A DNA stretch of 64,000 bases from Hermatobates lingyangjiaoensis (lineage: Eukaryota > Arthropoda > Insecta > Hemiptera > Hermatobatidae): positions 1,427,501 through 1,491,500 of the forward strand of contig JAPFBL010000008.1 in assembly GCA_026182355.1 (NCBI GenBank), given 5' to 3'. Under the pieces are notes generated by a model. It was not told the DNA's origin. It ran no database searches and saw only the letters and a list, made by a program, of their open reading frames with translations. The number at the start of each line of letters is the position of its first letter. The stretch's first letter is position 1. This document shows, in pieces, positions 10,969-20,814 of the stretch. A program made the position numbers and the translations under genes.

Positions 10969-11149
10969 AAACATTTAATTTTTTTTAAAAACAATTGAAA
11001 CTACACTTAATAAAACTGATAACCCCAAACCTGACTGTGTAAGCTTTTGTTAACCTGTTCATTTATGTTTATTATTTCAAGATGACTTTAAATATTAGAT
11101 TAATTTGTTAAGTGTAGTTTCAATTGTTTTTAAAAAGATTTAAATGTTT

Positions 11150-11192
11150 TTTTGCTGAAGATGGTGGATGTAACACCGAATCATGCCCAATA
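11150..11192 (+). ncRNA. hammerhead ribozyme motif, mutated
   Basis: The inverted partner of 10926-10968. CTGAAGA (11155-11161) and stem II GGTG/CACC are present, but GAAA is changed to GAAT and stem III to CAUGCC. Confidence 0.5.
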
Positions 11193-11375
11193 ATACATTA
11201 ACAAACTATGGTGATTTAATTTTTATGTTGAACTCGGAATTAAAGACAAAATTTCGTAATTTGGAAAAATATAAGACGAAATTGAACAAAGTGGAAACAA
11301 ACATCCAGTTTTTAAAAGCATGCATTGAAGAAGGACTGCTCCCAACTTTTACAAATATATATATATATCTATATG
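11183..11375 (+). pseudogene. PLE N-terminal ORF fragment (GLLPxxTNI type)
   Basis: It begins MPNNTLTNYGDLIF next to the hammerhead and continues with KTKFRNLEKYKTKL and CIEEGLLPTFTNI, then dissolves into YIY repeats encoded by the (TA)n run. The same layout (charged LxxLEK helix, short spacer, C-I-x-E-G-L-[LF]-P, TNI, TA run) occurs at 18827-19051, 27989-28228, 48519-48680 and 63430-63567. I interpret it as the start of the PLE ORF, carried at the 3' end because the LTR-like terminal repeat (pLTR) overlaps the ORF start. The heptad-like spacing suggests a short coiled coil. Confidence 0.6.
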
Positions 11376-11419
11376 GTATATAACCAATGTTTTCTTATCT
11401 CGACGACATATATTCTACA

Positions 11420-11600
11420 ATATTTTTCATAACCGAGGTTTGGTTCAGAGTCAAACACTTCTCAATAAAGTATCTTATTCGGAGCCCTCAAGATGTCTGC
11501 AAACATAAACAAAACGTTGCCTTAAAGGAGTTTTATTGAGTATTGTTTCACGATGGACCAAACCTCGATGAAGAAAAATAGCATGCTTTTATAAATAACA
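11420..11600. mobile_element. PLE 'family G' end foldback, eroded
   Basis: The block accgaggtttggttcagagt at 11433-11452 returns inverted as gatggaccaaacctcgatg at 11553-11571. Between them is a degenerate hammerhead core (ccctcaagatgtctgcaaac, then aaaacgttgcc). Confidence 0.5.
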
Positions 11601-12370
11601 AAATTTTACAGTAAACACGTGAAACAAAAAATAAGACTTCAATAGTGAAGTTTACCGCAGGTCTAAACCAGATGATCTCAGCAATTCTTGAACCATGCAC
11701 CCCTCTCGCCATTTGTCACAATGTCATTCCTCCCTTCAAAAAGTGCAGAGCAAAAGATATGCAAATATTATTAAAAGTTTGTGTATTTTTTTCTATATAT
11801 CATATATATATATAAGTTTGTTAGTGTGTTTCTTTACTTTGTGTGCTTCCTATCCTCAATTTTGAACTGTTATATATTTACAACTTTACTTGGAGTATGT
11901 TTATAACAGAATTTTACAACTTAAATTCTAATTGAAAATATTTATAGATATATAAAATATAAATTCAATCAAATTAGTATTTCTTAATTTTTAATTTGAG
12001 AAAGATGTGTACGTTCTGTTGCCTTGAGTTCAGCAACAACCTTACTGACTTGATTATGTCATATTGATTGTGGATCTCTTCTTGTGACTGTATAAGTTAC
12101 AGAGCTTTCATTTCATATTTGTAATCTTCGTTTTCTATTATGACAGTAATGCCAAATTAATCGCTTTAATAAACCACAATGTCTTTTTTGCTGTCTTAAA
12201 AATGCCCCCGTTTTATGAAAACAATGTTATATACATACAATTTGTCTCCTCGATGTATTAGATTCTAATAGTATTTCGTAATTATTATTAGAGTCTAAGA
12301 AAAATAATTTGTATAATAGATTGAGGAAACAAAGTCTTTAGATATTGTTTCATTAAAAATTTTAATATAT
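11601..12370. other. AT-rich region, nothing supported
   Basis: It includes a remnant at 11620-11690 and a short (TA) run at 11805, with no gene signal. Confidence 0.4.
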
Positions 12371-12379
12371 GCAATTTGA

Positions 12380-12560
12380 ATAAAGTATCAACCGTCTAGT
12401 AGAATAGGACTGGACTAAATCCAGTCATACAACCGTAAGTCTGGACTAAGTTCAGACTGGACTAAATTTAGGTCAGTCATTCAAGTTAAAATCAAATTCT
12501 CAATGGTGACATTTTTGTTTTTATTTAAAATTGTTTTCAAAGGTGGAACGCCTTTTAGAA
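12380..12560 (-). mobile_element. eroded PLE family C-type end
   Basis: It keeps the order tatcaaccgt, agaataggac, aaaatcaaattctcaatgg, tgacatttttgtttttattt and aaaggtgga, matching the minus-strand end at 2085-2220 with many substitutions and an internal repeat of 'ggactaaatc'. Confidence 0.45.
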
Positions 12561-13094
12561 ATTATAACTGTTGATTTTATACCACAAGAGTAATGAATAA
12601 TTATTAAATAACGGTGTTTACAGATCGTAATCTTACAGTTTAAGTTATGTTATCAAGCTACTGTAATTGTGTTACGAGTAATATAACAGCGTTACTGTAT
12701 GCAGAAAGCTGTAAGAGTCCGTTTTGTAAATATCACTGCTTCATATAATGAATCATTTCTTTTGTTTTAGAAAATCGATGTTTTTTATTTTCAAAAAACC
12801 CTACTTGTGCCGATGAAAAAAACTTGTAAATAAAAAAGAACATCTGTATTGATATTATTTTGGTCCAGTATATGTAAGTAATTATATAGAGCGATTCCAC
12901 AAACTAGATAAATTAAATTTCTAGAAGGAAAACACATATGACAGATCACAAAAACTCAATACTTTGAACTTATTAATTAATAATTAATTAATTAATTAAT
13001 TAATTTGAACTTAATTTTGAACCCATCTTTATACCTAATAATCTAACACGTCTAAAAATTGAAATATTTTTTTGTGATTTCTAGTATGCATTAC
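12561..13094. other. AT-rich stretch with (TTAA)n
   Basis: The only recognisable structure is a taattaattaatt run at 12970-13005. Confidence 0.5.
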
Positions 13095-13340
13095 ATATAT
13101 ATATATATATAAAGTTTTTACATAAACACGTGAAATAACAATCAATGCTAGAGAACACAAGAAAAAGAACGAACACTCACGAATCTCGATAATTTCGGCG
13201 TCTTGGCGTCTTGCCGTCTCCGTTCCTTCATTCTTTCTCCTTTTATTTTCTTTCTTTCTACTCTCCTGAAGACGGCAAGACGCCGAAATTATCGAGATTC
13301 GTGAGTTTTCGTCCTTTTTCTTGTGTTCTCTAGCTAAGGA
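13095..13340. mobile_element. PLE end foldback (GGC/GCC stem II type)
   Basis: The block aacactcacgaatctcgata at 13171 is repeated inverted at about 13288-13308, and agagaacacaagaaaaag (13150) is repeated inverted at 13315-13332. One arm is decorated with a duplicated 'gcgtcttg'. A family A tail scrap (acataaacacgtgaaataac) precedes it at 13121. Confidence 0.6.
13261..13298 (+). ncRNA. hammerhead ribozyme motif
   Basis: CUCUC, CUGAAGA (13266-13272), one spacer base, stem II GGC/GCC with loop AAGAC, GAAA, a short AUUAU stem III and C before GAGA. Stem I UCUC/GAGA pairs perfectly. The core is complete. Confidence 0.7.
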
Positions 13341-13369
13341 CACACACTAAGGAACAAACACACTTACTG

Positions 13370-13402
13370 TATCTAATTTTCAGTTGAACCATCATCAGGA
13401 GA
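13370..13402 (-). ncRNA. hammerhead ribozyme motif (CUGAUGA core)
   Basis: Minus strand CTCTC, CTGATGA (13392-13398), stem II GGTT/AACT, then GAAAATTA and GATA. The core is intact; stem I has one mismatch relative to GAGA. Confidence 0.6.
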
Positions 13403-13469
13403 GCTGAGATAGGGTCACCAATCGCACTTGTTAGACCTGGTTTACAACGCGCATTCAAAAACCAGAGGG

Positions 13470-13587
13470 CTCAAGAGATATGTGCCAGATTGGTGAGAGT
13501 AAAACGGTCACTTTACGAGTATCCGAGGAGGAACATATCTGGTTTTTGAATTCGCATTGTAAACCAGGTCTAAACTTAAAGAGATAG
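13470..13587 (+). pseudogene. PLE family D C-terminal coding end
   Basis: An open frame reading IGESKTVTLRVSEEEHIWFL then NSHCKPGLNLKR and a stop at 13585-13587. It is homologous to the C-termini at 3-125, 10176-10450 and 24393-24660. Only the last ~38 codons remain; the GIY-YIG core is lost to the foldback junction. A HINE-like element starts 50 bases after the stop, as in the first family D copy. Confidence 0.65.
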
Positions 13588-13636
13588 TGCTGTTTCAAAT
13601 GTTTAGACATTTTATTTATTTATATTATTTTACTTT

Positions 13637-15278
13637 TTACTTTACTATAAGTAAAGTATAGTGATCGTGAAAAAATTCGATCTCGAGATTTTGACGGAAT
13701 TACATGTTTTGAGGTCCCAGAAGTCGTTTTATGAAGTTTTTACGATGATGTCTGTGTGTGTGTGTGTGGGTGGGTGGGTGGGTGGGTGGGTGGGTGGATG
13801 AGTGTGTTTGCATTGCTTGTTACCACGCTACGGTCCAGAATCTTTGATGAATCAAGTTGATATTTTACACAAAAATGGGCCTCATAAAGACGAAGATCCC
13901 TATTGTTTGGGAAGAATTATGCATGATGGGAAAGTCACTTTTTTTGCCAAAAACCGTTTTTTTTAAAACATTTATTTCTCCTAAACTGGTAATCCTACAG
14001 TTTTGAAATTTTGACATTATCTTTGAGGTTACAAACGCAACAAACGAAAAATATATTCAGAATTTTAAAACAACAGGAAATATTTTTTTTCACTAAAATG
14101 TAAAAATTTGGACTTTGAATTCAATCTCAAACTTTGTGAGAGCCATACAAACCATACTGTTAGACGGATCACAATGAAACTATGCCTAAAAATAGAACAT
14201 TATATGGAGAATGAGTTGAGATATTTTTTTTTAAAATTACATTCGCTAAAGGGGCGTGACTGTACGATTTGTGTTTTCAGAAAATGTTTTTTTGACGCTA
14301 AACGGCTCGTTAAAAAATAATGAAAATTTGACCAAAAATGGAACAAAAAATTAGCAATTCATAAAAAAAAAACATGAAGTTTCAATTACGGGAAAGAGCA
14401 ATAACGATATAAAAACTGTTTGTTTATCCTAGACTAAGAGATCACCTGCTATACTTGTCGAATTTTTGGTATTTTTTTACATTGTTTACATTGACTTCGA
14501 AATTTTTTGAGCGAATCCACTGAGATAAAATTGATGTTTCTAATGGAAAAATGAAAATATATTATTGACTTATAAGAGATGTAAGAGGAATAATATTGTG
14601 CAGGTAAATGATAACACTCATTAAAAAAAAATTGTATATATGTTATTTGACAAAGGGGAAGGGAAATGATCTTATTAAATACTAAGAAGTCATAAAATTC
14701 CCAGTATAATAATTCTGTTAAAAACCAAAAATGTAAAAGATAATTCAAAATATAAATCATTCGTTTAGAGATTAATAACTGTAATTATCGTACATCTTTA
14801 ATTAACAAATCACCTTAAAAGAACATTTTCTTCGCTGTTTAAGAAGTTTTTCAGAGAAAAAAAGGGTATTTTACTGTTTCAAATTTGAAAATTTTACATT
14901 AATATTCAATGTAGAAGGATGTCAAGTAAACGATGTAAGAAATCTACTGGCTATTTGAACAATAGCCATGTTCTCTTGTAGGATAATATTTCGTATCAAG
15001 AAATGTTCACTTTGGTTTTTCAAAAATGTTATTACTGCTGTAGTTATACTAATGAAATTATTTGCAAATAATAAATTATTTGTGATGTACAAAAATAAGC
15101 TTATAAATTGATATGTCCTTCAATCACTATCTGTACTACCTCACGAATGCAATGCTAATAATTATATCCCATTTAGATATTTATGTTATACTTAAATGAT
15201 ACGTTATGTTTTATAAACTCAAGAAATTTGACATTGAGTTACTTATAGTAAAGTAGAGTGTAGGCCACTCCAGATTTT
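13637..15278 (+). mobile_element. HINE-like element, copy 2
   Basis: A full-length copy of the 141-1800 element, same short subfamily (~1.64 kb). It has ctttactataagtaaag at the 5' end, a TG/GGGT microsatellite at 13752-13800, and acttatagtaaagtagagtg plus the GAGTG/CACTC hairpin and cagattttt at the 3' end. It is very similar to copy 1 throughout, which suggests a recent common source. No coding capacity. Confidence 0.7.
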
Positions 15279-16348
15279 TACTTGTTGTATTAATATATTC
15301 TTTATTGTGATTATTTTAATTTTCTTTGTTTTTAAATTATTATTTATACAACTTTACTTTATTCTAATCATCCTCATTATTATTATTATTATTATTTAAG
15401 TATTTATTATTTATATTTCTAGGTTTTCTCTAGTTTCAGTTATTTTTCTCTTAATTTTCTTCATTATTATTTTTTTAAATTTCTATTAGTTATTTATTTC
15501 CTTATTTTCTTCATTTTCATTTTCTATATTGGTCCCTCGGAGAGAATGTTGTCTGTTTTGATCTTACGTTCCTTAGCCTTTCGTGCTTATCTCAATAACA
15601 TATCAGGCCCACGGTTGTAACAAAAAACTACATATTTAAAAAAATAATGCACGGTGAAAAGGACCAAAGGAACACGGTGGTCTAAGTAATTTCATAAATA
15701 AATATATGATATAATATTTGCATTTTACTAGATGCCATCTTAACTGCTAATTGGTTCACCAAAATTAAACAAGAACACTAGTTTTCTTTTTCTCTGCCTG
15801 TATACAACAATCATATTAAGAAATATTTAACATAAATAACAGTAATTTTAGAGAAAAGAGCGAAAGGTACCATAGTGGAAACAGAAATTTAAAAATTGTA
15901 AAATAGTATTTATTAAGAGTCATTACTGAAAAACAATGTATCAAAAAATCCTAATAAACACAAAGATTAATATTGCTGATACTTGCGTAAAGTATGATAC
16001 ATATATTTTATAAAACACAAGGGCCGACTAACCTTTTCCGTAAATCACTGCTTTCTTTGAAACTCAATAAGTTGGGAAAATATTATGTTAAAAAAAGTAG
16101 GGAATGTCTAGCCCTACATAAAAATGCTACGAGATGTCTAGCTTTACACTTTAGAGTTAGTAGTCTAGAAGAAAAGGAATCTGTCTAAAATTAAATATTG
16201 CATAGAAAGGTGCCATGGTGGAATATTGTCTGAAAACTATACAGCACAGCTACATTGTACAGGTTTTGTTAAATATGAATTTTATATATATCAAAGGCGT
16301 GACATATAGGGTATACAACAACTTTTTTGATGGACACTCAGCAAACGA

Positions 16349-16350
<2 letters not shown>
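15279..16350. other. AT-rich region, possibly PLE D 3'UTR then unknown
   Basis: The T-rich part to about 15540 resembles the 3'UTR of family D. Beyond that I see only AT-rich sequence. Confidence 0.35.
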
Positions 16351-16351
<1 letters not shown>

Positions 16352-16394
<43 letters not shown>

Positions 16395-16402
16395 TATATA
16401 TA
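16352..16402. repeat. (CA)n followed by (TA)n
   Basis: About 20 AC units followed by TATATA at the outer border of PLE A. Confidence 0.9.
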
Positions 16403-16435
16403 TGATCAAACCACAATAAGAAATGGGAAAACAAG

Positions 16436-16478
16436 ACTAAGATCTTTCAACCGTAACAAGCGGTCTTCGTCAGAGTCA
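16436..16478 (-). ncRNA. hammerhead ribozyme motif (family A)
   Basis: Minus strand: GACT (stem I), CTGACGA, one spacer base, stem II GACC/GGTT with a nine-base loop, GAAA, a palindromic AGAUCU stem III, U at the cleavage site and AGTC (stem I). Stem III has no room for a loop in a monomer, so only a dimer could form it fully. Confidence 0.7.
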
Positions 16479-16646
16479 AAAACCCAACTGAACACTAGAT
16501 GCAGAAAACATCTGGTGAGGAGTTGAGAAGAGTGGGAGGGAAGAGTGGTATTTTAAAAGGGTGAAAGCACAGGAAAGGACTAATGTCCAGAAAGGGATGT
16601 TTGGGGAAACAAAGGAGTACAGTAAGAAAAAGTAAAAAACTATCCG

Positions 16647-17839
16647 CTAGCTGTCAACCCTCTTTGAAGTGGCTATTGCCCTCGTGACGAAAGTATCAAG
16701 TTTGAAGAGACCGTTACTAATGTTTATAATATTAGATCTATTAAATTTAATTAGAGACGATTCAATAATATTTCTTAACAACATTGATTTTTCATAGGTA
16801 ATAAATTTAGCTCCTGTCCAATCAATATGATGATTTTCATTTTTTATATGCAAGAATAAGGCACTACTGTTTTCCTGTCTACTTACGTTATATTGGTGTT
16901 GTTTTACACGTGTTTTTAATGATTTACCAGTTTGACCAATATAAATTTTATGGCAATTTTTGCAAGGAATTTTATAAATACCAGCGGACTCCAATTCGCT
17001 TGGAGAGTTTTTTATTAACATATTACCCACGTTATTACGATTAGAAAACACTATATTAAAATCAAGTTGTTTGGCTAATCTTGGAAGGGGGTCCAATGAT
17101 TCGTGGTATGGCAAAACTATAGAATTTGATAATAAAAGGGGCTCTTTTGAAGTATTAGAGAAAGTTTTTTTAGCACCCTTCAAAGCTAAATCGATATAAG
17201 AAGAGGGGTATTTTAATGAAAGGGCAATTGACCTAATGTTATTAATCTCTTCATTAAGAAATTCTGGAGAGGAAACTCTTAAGGCTCTCAAAAACATATT
17301 TCTAAAAACAGAAATTTTAAAATTTTTTGGATGCGATGAATAAAAATGAACGTATGCAAGTACATTCGTAGGTTTTCTATATACACTAAAGCGTAACTCA
17401 TTAGGTAACCTATGGATCAGGACATCTAAGAAGGGCAAATTACCACTATTTCTTCTTCCATTGTGAATTTGATTGTCGGCACTAATGAATTCAATTTTGT
17501 TAGGAAATCAACTTTATTTAAAGAATTGGGACAAATGCAAAGAATATCGTCAACATATCTATACCATTTAACATTTTTGGGCAAAATTGAGCTTAACATT
17601 TTACTCTCAAAAAACTCCATATATAAATTACTTAGGAGGGGGGATAAACAGTTACCCATAGCAAGACCAAATTTTTGTATATAATAATTATTTTCAAATT
17701 GAAAATGACAATCTACCACACATAACTTAATTAACTCTATTATAGTGGTAGATGGAAGGGGAAGGGAATAATTAATTAATTCCTCCTGGAGTAAGCTCAA
17801 CAGATCAGTTACTGGTACATTCGTAAAAAGAGACTTCAC
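16647..17839 (-). pseudogene. PLE reverse transcriptase + GIY-YIG endonuclease, frameshifted
   Basis: Two overlapping minus frames (17839-17426 and 17438-16647) are one gene broken by a single-base frameshift in an A-rich stretch near 17450. The first carries RT motifs: SLFTNVPV, GLAMGNCLSPLLSNLYM and the catalytic YRYVDDIL. The second begins PFLDVLIHR, has YRKPT, then the endonuclease core GIYKIPCKNCHKIYIGQT with Cys-x2-Cys, R and H downstream (RVKQH), and conserved IIESSLI. The N-terminal RT fingers and everything upstream are missing. In an intact element the protein would nick DNA and copy PLE RNA at the cut. Confidence 0.85.
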
Positions 17840-17883
17840 ATCGAAACTGATTAATCTATAAAATGTTAAAATCTATAAAATCG

Positions 17884-18570
17884 CATCAAAAAAATGTTAA
17901 AATTTCTGTTTTTAGAAATATGTTTTTGAGAGCCTTAAGAGTTTCCTCTCCAGAATTTCTTAATGAAGAGATTAATAACATTAGGTCAATTGCCCTTTCA
18001 TTAAAATACCCCTCTTCTTATATCGATTTAGCTTTGAAGGGTGCTAAAAAAACTTTCTCTAATACTTCAAAAGAGCCCCTTTTATTATCAAATTCTATAG
18101 TTTTGCCATACCACGAATCATTGGACCCCCTTCCAAGATTAGCCAAACAACTTGATTTTAATATAGTGTTTTCTAATCGTAATAACGTGGGTAATATGTT
18201 AATAAAAAACTCTCCAAGCGAATTGGAGTCCGCTGGTATTTATAAAATTCCTTGCAAAAATTGCCATAAAATTTATATTGGTCAAACTGGTAAATCATTA
18301 AAAACACGTGTAAAACAACACCAATATAACGTAAGTAGACAGGAAAACAGTAGTGCCTTATTCTTGCATATAAAAAATGAAAATCATCATATTGATTGGA
18401 CAGGAGCTAAATTTATTACCTATGAAAAATCAATGTTGTTAAGAAATATTATTGAATCGTCTCTAATTAAATTTAATAGATCTAATATTATAAACATTAG
18501 TAACGGTCTCTTCAAACTTGATACTTTCGTCACGAGGGCAATAGCCTCTTCAAAGAGGGTTGACAGCTAG
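17884..18570 (+). pseudogene. PLE family A inverted copy: GIY-YIG endonuclease domain
   Basis: An uninterrupted frame reading KNVKISVFRNMFLRALRV and so on to RAIASSKRVDS and a stop. It is almost identical to residues ~38-263 of the minus-strand frame at 16647-17438. The nuclease core IYKIPCKNCHKIYIGQTGKS is intact, with the downstream R and H residues and the E-containing RNIIESSLIKF. The RT is absent; the first codons (from 17863) come from junction sequence and are not homologous. An isolated endonuclease domain is not expected to act alone. Confidence 0.8.
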
Positions 18571-18739
18571 CGGATAGTTTTTTACTTTTTCTTACTGTAC
18601 TCCTTTGTTTCCCCAAACATCCCTTTCTGGATATTAGTCCTTTCCTGTGCTTTCACCCTTTTAAAATACCACTCTTCCCTCCCACTCTTCTCAACTCCTC
18701 ACCAGATGTTTTCTGCATCTAGTGTTCAGTTTGGTTTTT

Positions 18740-18784
18740 AACTCTGACGAAGACCGCTTGTTACGGTTGAAAGATCTTAGTCTT
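18740..18784 (+). ncRNA. hammerhead ribozyme motif (family A)
   Basis: GACT-like stem I strand, CTGACGA at 18744-18750, stem II GACC/GGTT, GAAA, AGAUCU palindrome and AGTC. It mirrors the motif at 16436-16478. Confidence 0.7.
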
Positions 18785-18819
18785 GTTTTCCCATTTCTTA
18801 TTGTGGTTTGATCATTGAT

Positions 18820-18846
18820 TGTTGTTTCACGTGTTTATGTGAAATC
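18820..18846 (+). repeat. PLE family A terminal hairpin
   Basis: The tail folds as TTTCAC, loop GTGTTTAT, GTGAAA, immediately before the (TA)n run. The same hairpin is at the end of nearly every family A copy, so it may be a recognition structure for the RT at the RNA 3' end; that role is inference. Confidence 0.6.
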
Positions 18847-19075
18847 TTTTTATATATATATATATATTTGTAAAATTTGGAAGCAGTCCTTCATTTAAGC
18901 ATATTTCGTTGAACAGCTGACCGTATTTCGCTGATGTCATTTTGTTCACTAGTTTTTCAAGGTTTCTGAATACCTTCTTCTTTCCTTCATCCAAACGTTG
19001 GAGAATGTTAATTAAGTTGGAACCGACGTGTTTCGACTGGCTTCCAGTCATGTTCAGGGTGATTAATTAAAGAAA
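18827..19075 (-). pseudogene. PLE end: hammerhead + N-terminal ORF fragment
   Basis: The minus-strand frame starts MTGSQSKHVGSNLINIL just downstream of the hammerhead-like motif. It continues KKVFRNLEKLVNKM, YGQLFNEICLNEGLLP and NFTNI, and enters YIYI codons at the (TA)n run 18851-18869. That (TA)n is shared back to back with the end of PLE family A, so two different PLEs abut one microsatellite. No RT is attached. Confidence 0.6.
19022..19062 (-). ncRNA. hammerhead-like motif, degenerate
   Basis: Minus strand CTGAACA, T, a perfect 6-bp stem II GACTGG/CCAGTC, GAAA, then CACGTC. G8 of the core is C, which should abolish cleavage. Confidence 0.5.
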
Positions 19076-19127
19076 GAGAGAAAAAAAAAGAAGAAAAATG
19101 GTCATTTATTGATATTTCAACAAAGTA

Positions 19128-19380
19128 GGGTCAGAGTAGCCCAGTGGCTTGCGTACTCGTCTCTGGACAAGTTCAACCCGAGTTGGATTCCCACTCTTTA
19201 CCAAGGAGATGAAAAAATCGGAGTATGTCGTTCTGCGTCCATCCCGAGCGTGTATGATCTTAGGTACTCGTTAAAGTTCACTTCTGTAAATAAACTTAAT
19301 TTAGGTAGAATTTAAGATTCCCAAAATAGAATCAATCCGGTAGTGTGGTTCAATAGGAACAAAATGGTAAATACGCTACA
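19128..19380 (+). mobile_element. tRNA-derived SINE copy
   Basis: It begins gtagcccagtggcttgcgta (A-box-like) and gttggattcccactc (degraded B box). The SINE body follows, including cgttctgcgtccatcccgag and taggtactcgttaaag. The 3' part (atagaatcaatccggtagtgtgg) is shared with the copy at 25.5 kb and differs from the CCTAA-tailed copies. Confidence 0.6.
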
Positions 19381-19384
19381 CTTT

Positions 19385-20120
19385 GCACCCGTAAAACAGC
19401 TTTAAAAGGTAAAAACTCATAACTGTGGGCATTGAAGAAAAAACAAAACAAAATATCAACTTAGTAGTACTTATGTAATGCAGGATTTTTGTTAAAAAAA
19501 AAGTAGTTTTCAAATTAAGTAAAAACCTGATTTGATGACTATATCTTAAGAATGAGATTACAGAGTTGTTAGTATCAGTTTGTTTTGGCAATGGGCTGCG
19601 TTAAGTTATAAAAGTTCATCCAAAAGGAATGATGTTAAGTTGTCTTTATTTAGTTAATTTAATAATTTCCTAAAATGTTTAAAATATATTATGCATTATT
19701 AACATTAATAAACATTCATAACTTGTGCAATCTGTTATAGTGTGGTATTTACTCATATTGGAGAATTAAAAAAATTGCCTCTCCAAAATAAAAAAAATCT
19801 TTTTGTGTGGAGACGTAACTTTTGAAATTCCCATATTAATAAGCATTATTTATAGTAGATATATTAAAATACAAATGTCTCACTATTTTTCTGATAATTT
19901 GAACATTTTTTGGAGATGCGGTGGATAATAATTGACGTCAATCATTAAATAATAGAATGCTAAATACGCAATATAATTTCCAATACTACTGTTAATTAGT
20001 AGTCAGGATCCTACAACTCTTTACGGTTTTAGGACTACTCCAGTGCCCATGTGTGCTCGGTTGTCCTTCTCCGAAGAGGGAAAATTTCCCACTACCCCGG
20101 GAGCAGGGGTTGCAATGATA
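19385..20120. other. AT-rich region, nothing supported
   Basis: A GC-richer piece at 20040-20110 (cggttgtccttctccgaaga, actaccccgggagcaggg) may be a SINE scrap, but I cannot place it. Confidence 0.35.
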
Positions 20121-20124
20121 TTTG

Positions 20125-20192
20125 GCTTAAGATCTTAGTCTTGTTTCCCATTTTATATTGTGGATTGATCATATATATATATATATATATAT
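20125..20192 (+). mobile_element. PLE family A tail fragment
   Basis: It keeps aagatcttagtcttgtttcc and tattgtggattgatcat, then (TA)n. The hammerhead 5' half is missing. Confidence 0.55.
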
Positions 20193-20810
20193 ATTGTAGT
20201 TTATTCTCCATCACCCAAGCAAATCTTGGTTTTCTGTTTTATTTAAATTATTTATTTAATAACAAATATCTCTTAGTTTAATATCTATACATTGTTTTAG
20301 GAAACATAATATATAAATATATATTTATTAAAAAAGTTAGCGCGGGAGAAGACCAGTCTGATCCGGCCTGAATTTAGGGTCAGGTCGGGCTACGGCTTAG
20401 GATCTTACCTCTACATATATCTATCAGAAAGGCAATTCAGCAGAGTCAGCTCCAAATGTTTTTGTTAGAGTATACAAAAAGTTTATAGGGCTTAATGAAT
20501 CACCTGGATTACTTCTTTGAATTCATTGAATAAGTGCTAATAGAAGAAATGTTAATCCAGAAACTACAGGTGCATTATAACAATGTAACGAAGGAATAAT
20601 TTGTATAATTATAGGGTCGATCACAATTAAAATTGTGTTTGAAGACTGTTGAGCTAAACTTAAGACCGTTCTCAGGGAGGTTTGTTTATCGCCTTTATCG
20701 TGGAGATAACCTGTGAATGACCTATTCAATATTTTAAATAATTAAGATTATTATAGTGTTTTTTGATCTATAAGTCGGCGTAACATTTTGACAAAGTCAG
20801 TGCTGCAACA
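20193..20810. other. no recognised gene
   Basis: It contains a GC-richer block at 20340-20405 (cgcgggagaagaccagtctg, caggtcgggctacggctt) that I cannot assign. Confidence 0.35.
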
Positions 20811-20814
20811 CCGA

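Larger units (their letters stand above)
10775..11372. mobile_element. PLE end foldback: two inverted hammerhead + N-terminal ORF units
   Basis: A minus-strand unit (10968 down to 10790) faces away from a plus-strand unit (11091-11372). They are near-identical inverted copies separated by unrelated AT-rich sequence, and each runs outward into (TA)n (10785-10796, 11356-11372). The minus unit lacks the last ~16 codons seen in the plus unit. No RT remains. Confidence 0.8.
13345..13590. mobile_element. PLE family D copy in foldback
   Basis: A minus-strand end with a hammerhead (13370-13402) is joined to a plus-strand C-terminal coding piece. The segment agacctggtttacaacgcgc (13433-13452) is the inverted copy of the coding end at 13550-13572. 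Confidence 0.65.
16395..18870. mobile_element. PLE family A composite: two inverted copies sharing ~950-bp arms
   Basis: The left arm (16395 to about 17345) and right arm (about 17884-18830) are near-identical inverted copies. Each carries GIY-YIG coding sequence, a pyrimidine-rich 3'UTR, a hammerhead and a tail. The left copy is longer and keeps part of the RT (17346-17860); the right copy is truncated upstream of the endonuclease. The junction is at about 17857-17887. The outer borders are (CA)n(TA)n and (TA)n. The arms differ at only a few positions, so the event is recent or the arms are homogenised. Confidence 0.85.

Noticed and set aside
12960..13010. Possible origin or AT-hook regulatory site in (TTAA)n
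   Set aside because: Only a simple repeat; nothing indicates function.
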